The notes under the pieces were generated by a model. The model had not been told where the DNA came from and ran no database searches. It saw nothing but the letters and a program-made list of their open reading frames with translations. A stretch of 64,000 bases of DNA from Thalassia testudinum (Eukaryota > Streptophyta > Magnoliopsida > Alismatales > Hydrocharitaceae), in assembly GCA_037157565.1 (NCBI GenBank), contig JAZHRO010000073.1:96326001-96390000 (forward strand), written 5' to 3'. How positions within the stretch are numbered: the first letter of the stretch is position 1; every line of letters starts with the position of its first letter. Below are positions 63,338-64,000 of this stretch, in pieces. The position numbers and the translations under genes are program-made.

Positions 63338-64000
63338 CACCCCTTTGGTATGGGATAGTGGGGAAGAAACCTAGGTTGGGTCCTATTTCAAACTGAAGCG
63401 ATCATGGCTGAATGAACTGGGCTTCTGTCAGGTGGTCAACTCTTGGTGGAGAGCTAAAAGGGTGGAGGGGTCTGCTACTGCCAGATTGGCAACCAAGCTG
63501 GCTGATTTGCGCATCGTCTTAAAAGAGTATGGATCTACTATTAGCTTGATGAGGGAGCAGAGGAGAAGGGAAGCTCTGAGTAAAATTCAGGAGTTGGACT
63601 CTAAGGAAGTAGCTGGCCCTTTATCTGAGGAAGAATTGGCTGAAAGGAAAATGTGGCAGGGTGCGGTACTGGATGAAGACCTTAAACAAGAAATCAATTG
63701 GAAGAAGAGATCCAGGTAGCTATGGCATAAGGAGGGAGATGCCAATACGAAGTTTTTCCATCTTGTGGCTAGCTCTCGGAGGCATGTTAACTTTATTTCC
63801 TCTATTCTCTGTGATGGACATAGGGTCTTCTCTAATCAGGAGATTAAATCTGAAGCCATCAAATATTTTAGAGAGGCATCTCGGGCAGCTAAGTGGGGGA
63901 AATTGAGAATGGCAGGAAGTGATGGTCCTAGGGTGACAAGTGAACAGGCCGAGCAGCTGACTGCACTCATTATTGAACAGGAGATCCTGCAGGCAATCAG
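63338..64000 (+). mobile_element. LINE2, 5'-truncated plant LINE, continues past the window
   Basis: The plus-strand sequence enters ORF2 at the end of the endonuclease domain (HTPLVWDSGEE-like, with a frame change near 63400). It continues as a frame at 63432-63719 (VNSWWRAKRVEGSATARLATKLADLR), then LWHKEGDANTKFFHLVASSRRHVNFISSI, as in LINE1 at 39570-39480. It is a different copy from LINE1. The 5' truncation and insertion in the Ath7 5' LTR fit incomplete target-primed reverse transcription. The reverse transcriptase itself would lie beyond 64000. Its frame has at least one stop (63717). Confidence 0.85.

Overview
The window is plant nuclear DNA made almost wholly of nested retrotransposons. 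I found no host gene, rRNA gene, tRNA gene or CRISPR array. Plant origin is supported by Athila-lineage Ty3/gypsy gag remnants, primer-binding sites matching the 3' end of plant tRNA-Asp, a copia element with a UBN2-type gag and an initiator-Met primer site, a Tat-lineage gag and two plant LINEs. The species cannot be told from the sequence. Most LTR elements lie on the minus strand and most reading frames are broken. I label the elements Ath1-Ath7 (Athila-like), Cop1 (copia), LINE1/2, Tat1 and Solo1-3 (solo LTRs).

Left part (1-18356). A large LTR cut by the window edge (1-1077) sits in the gag of Ath1. Ath1 (5' LTR ending at 5367) sits in the gag of Ath2. The 5' LTR of Ath2 is split by Cop1 (8571-16077, target duplication ATCGC), a copia element with LTRs and gag but no pol. 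The 5' LTR of Cop1 is split by Solo1 (9673-12304, TTGGG). Ath2 in turn interrupts a plus-oriented LTR that ends at 18356.

Middle part (18357-48926). The base layer is Ath3, with gag at 18357-19386 and 43593-43755, its leader to 48151, a primer site and an LTR to 48926. LINE1 (19387-43579, target duplication of at least 11 bp) is inserted in its gag. LINE1 is interrupted by Ath4 (20903-38559, CCTGC) and Solo2 (40047-41501, GAAAT/AAAAT). The 3' LTR of Ath4 is interrupted by Ath5 (22985-30977, ATATC). Solo3 (44748-47455, AGAGT) sits in the Ath3 leader.

Right part (48927-64000). An AT-rich stretch with a 69-bp tandem repeat leads into a decayed plus-strand Tat gag (49331-50504). Ath6 follows (3' LTR 50505-51976), with Ath7 (55518-63337) inserted in its leader. 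The 5' LTR of Ath7 is broken by 5'-truncated LINE2 (63338 to the edge).

The most interesting material is twofold. First, Ath5, Ath6 and Ath7 have complete Athila-type cis signals but no recognisable gag, protease, reverse transcriptase or integrase. Each instead carries one long, acidic, proline-rich frame sharing an L-[YFL]-W...M...D/E-L motif that I cannot assign to a family. They look like parasites of autonomous Athila elements, and Ath4 is a related derivative that lost its capsid core. Second, several unrelated LTR families carry a perfect short hairpin at the LTR 5' terminus, and its two arms co-vary between copies.
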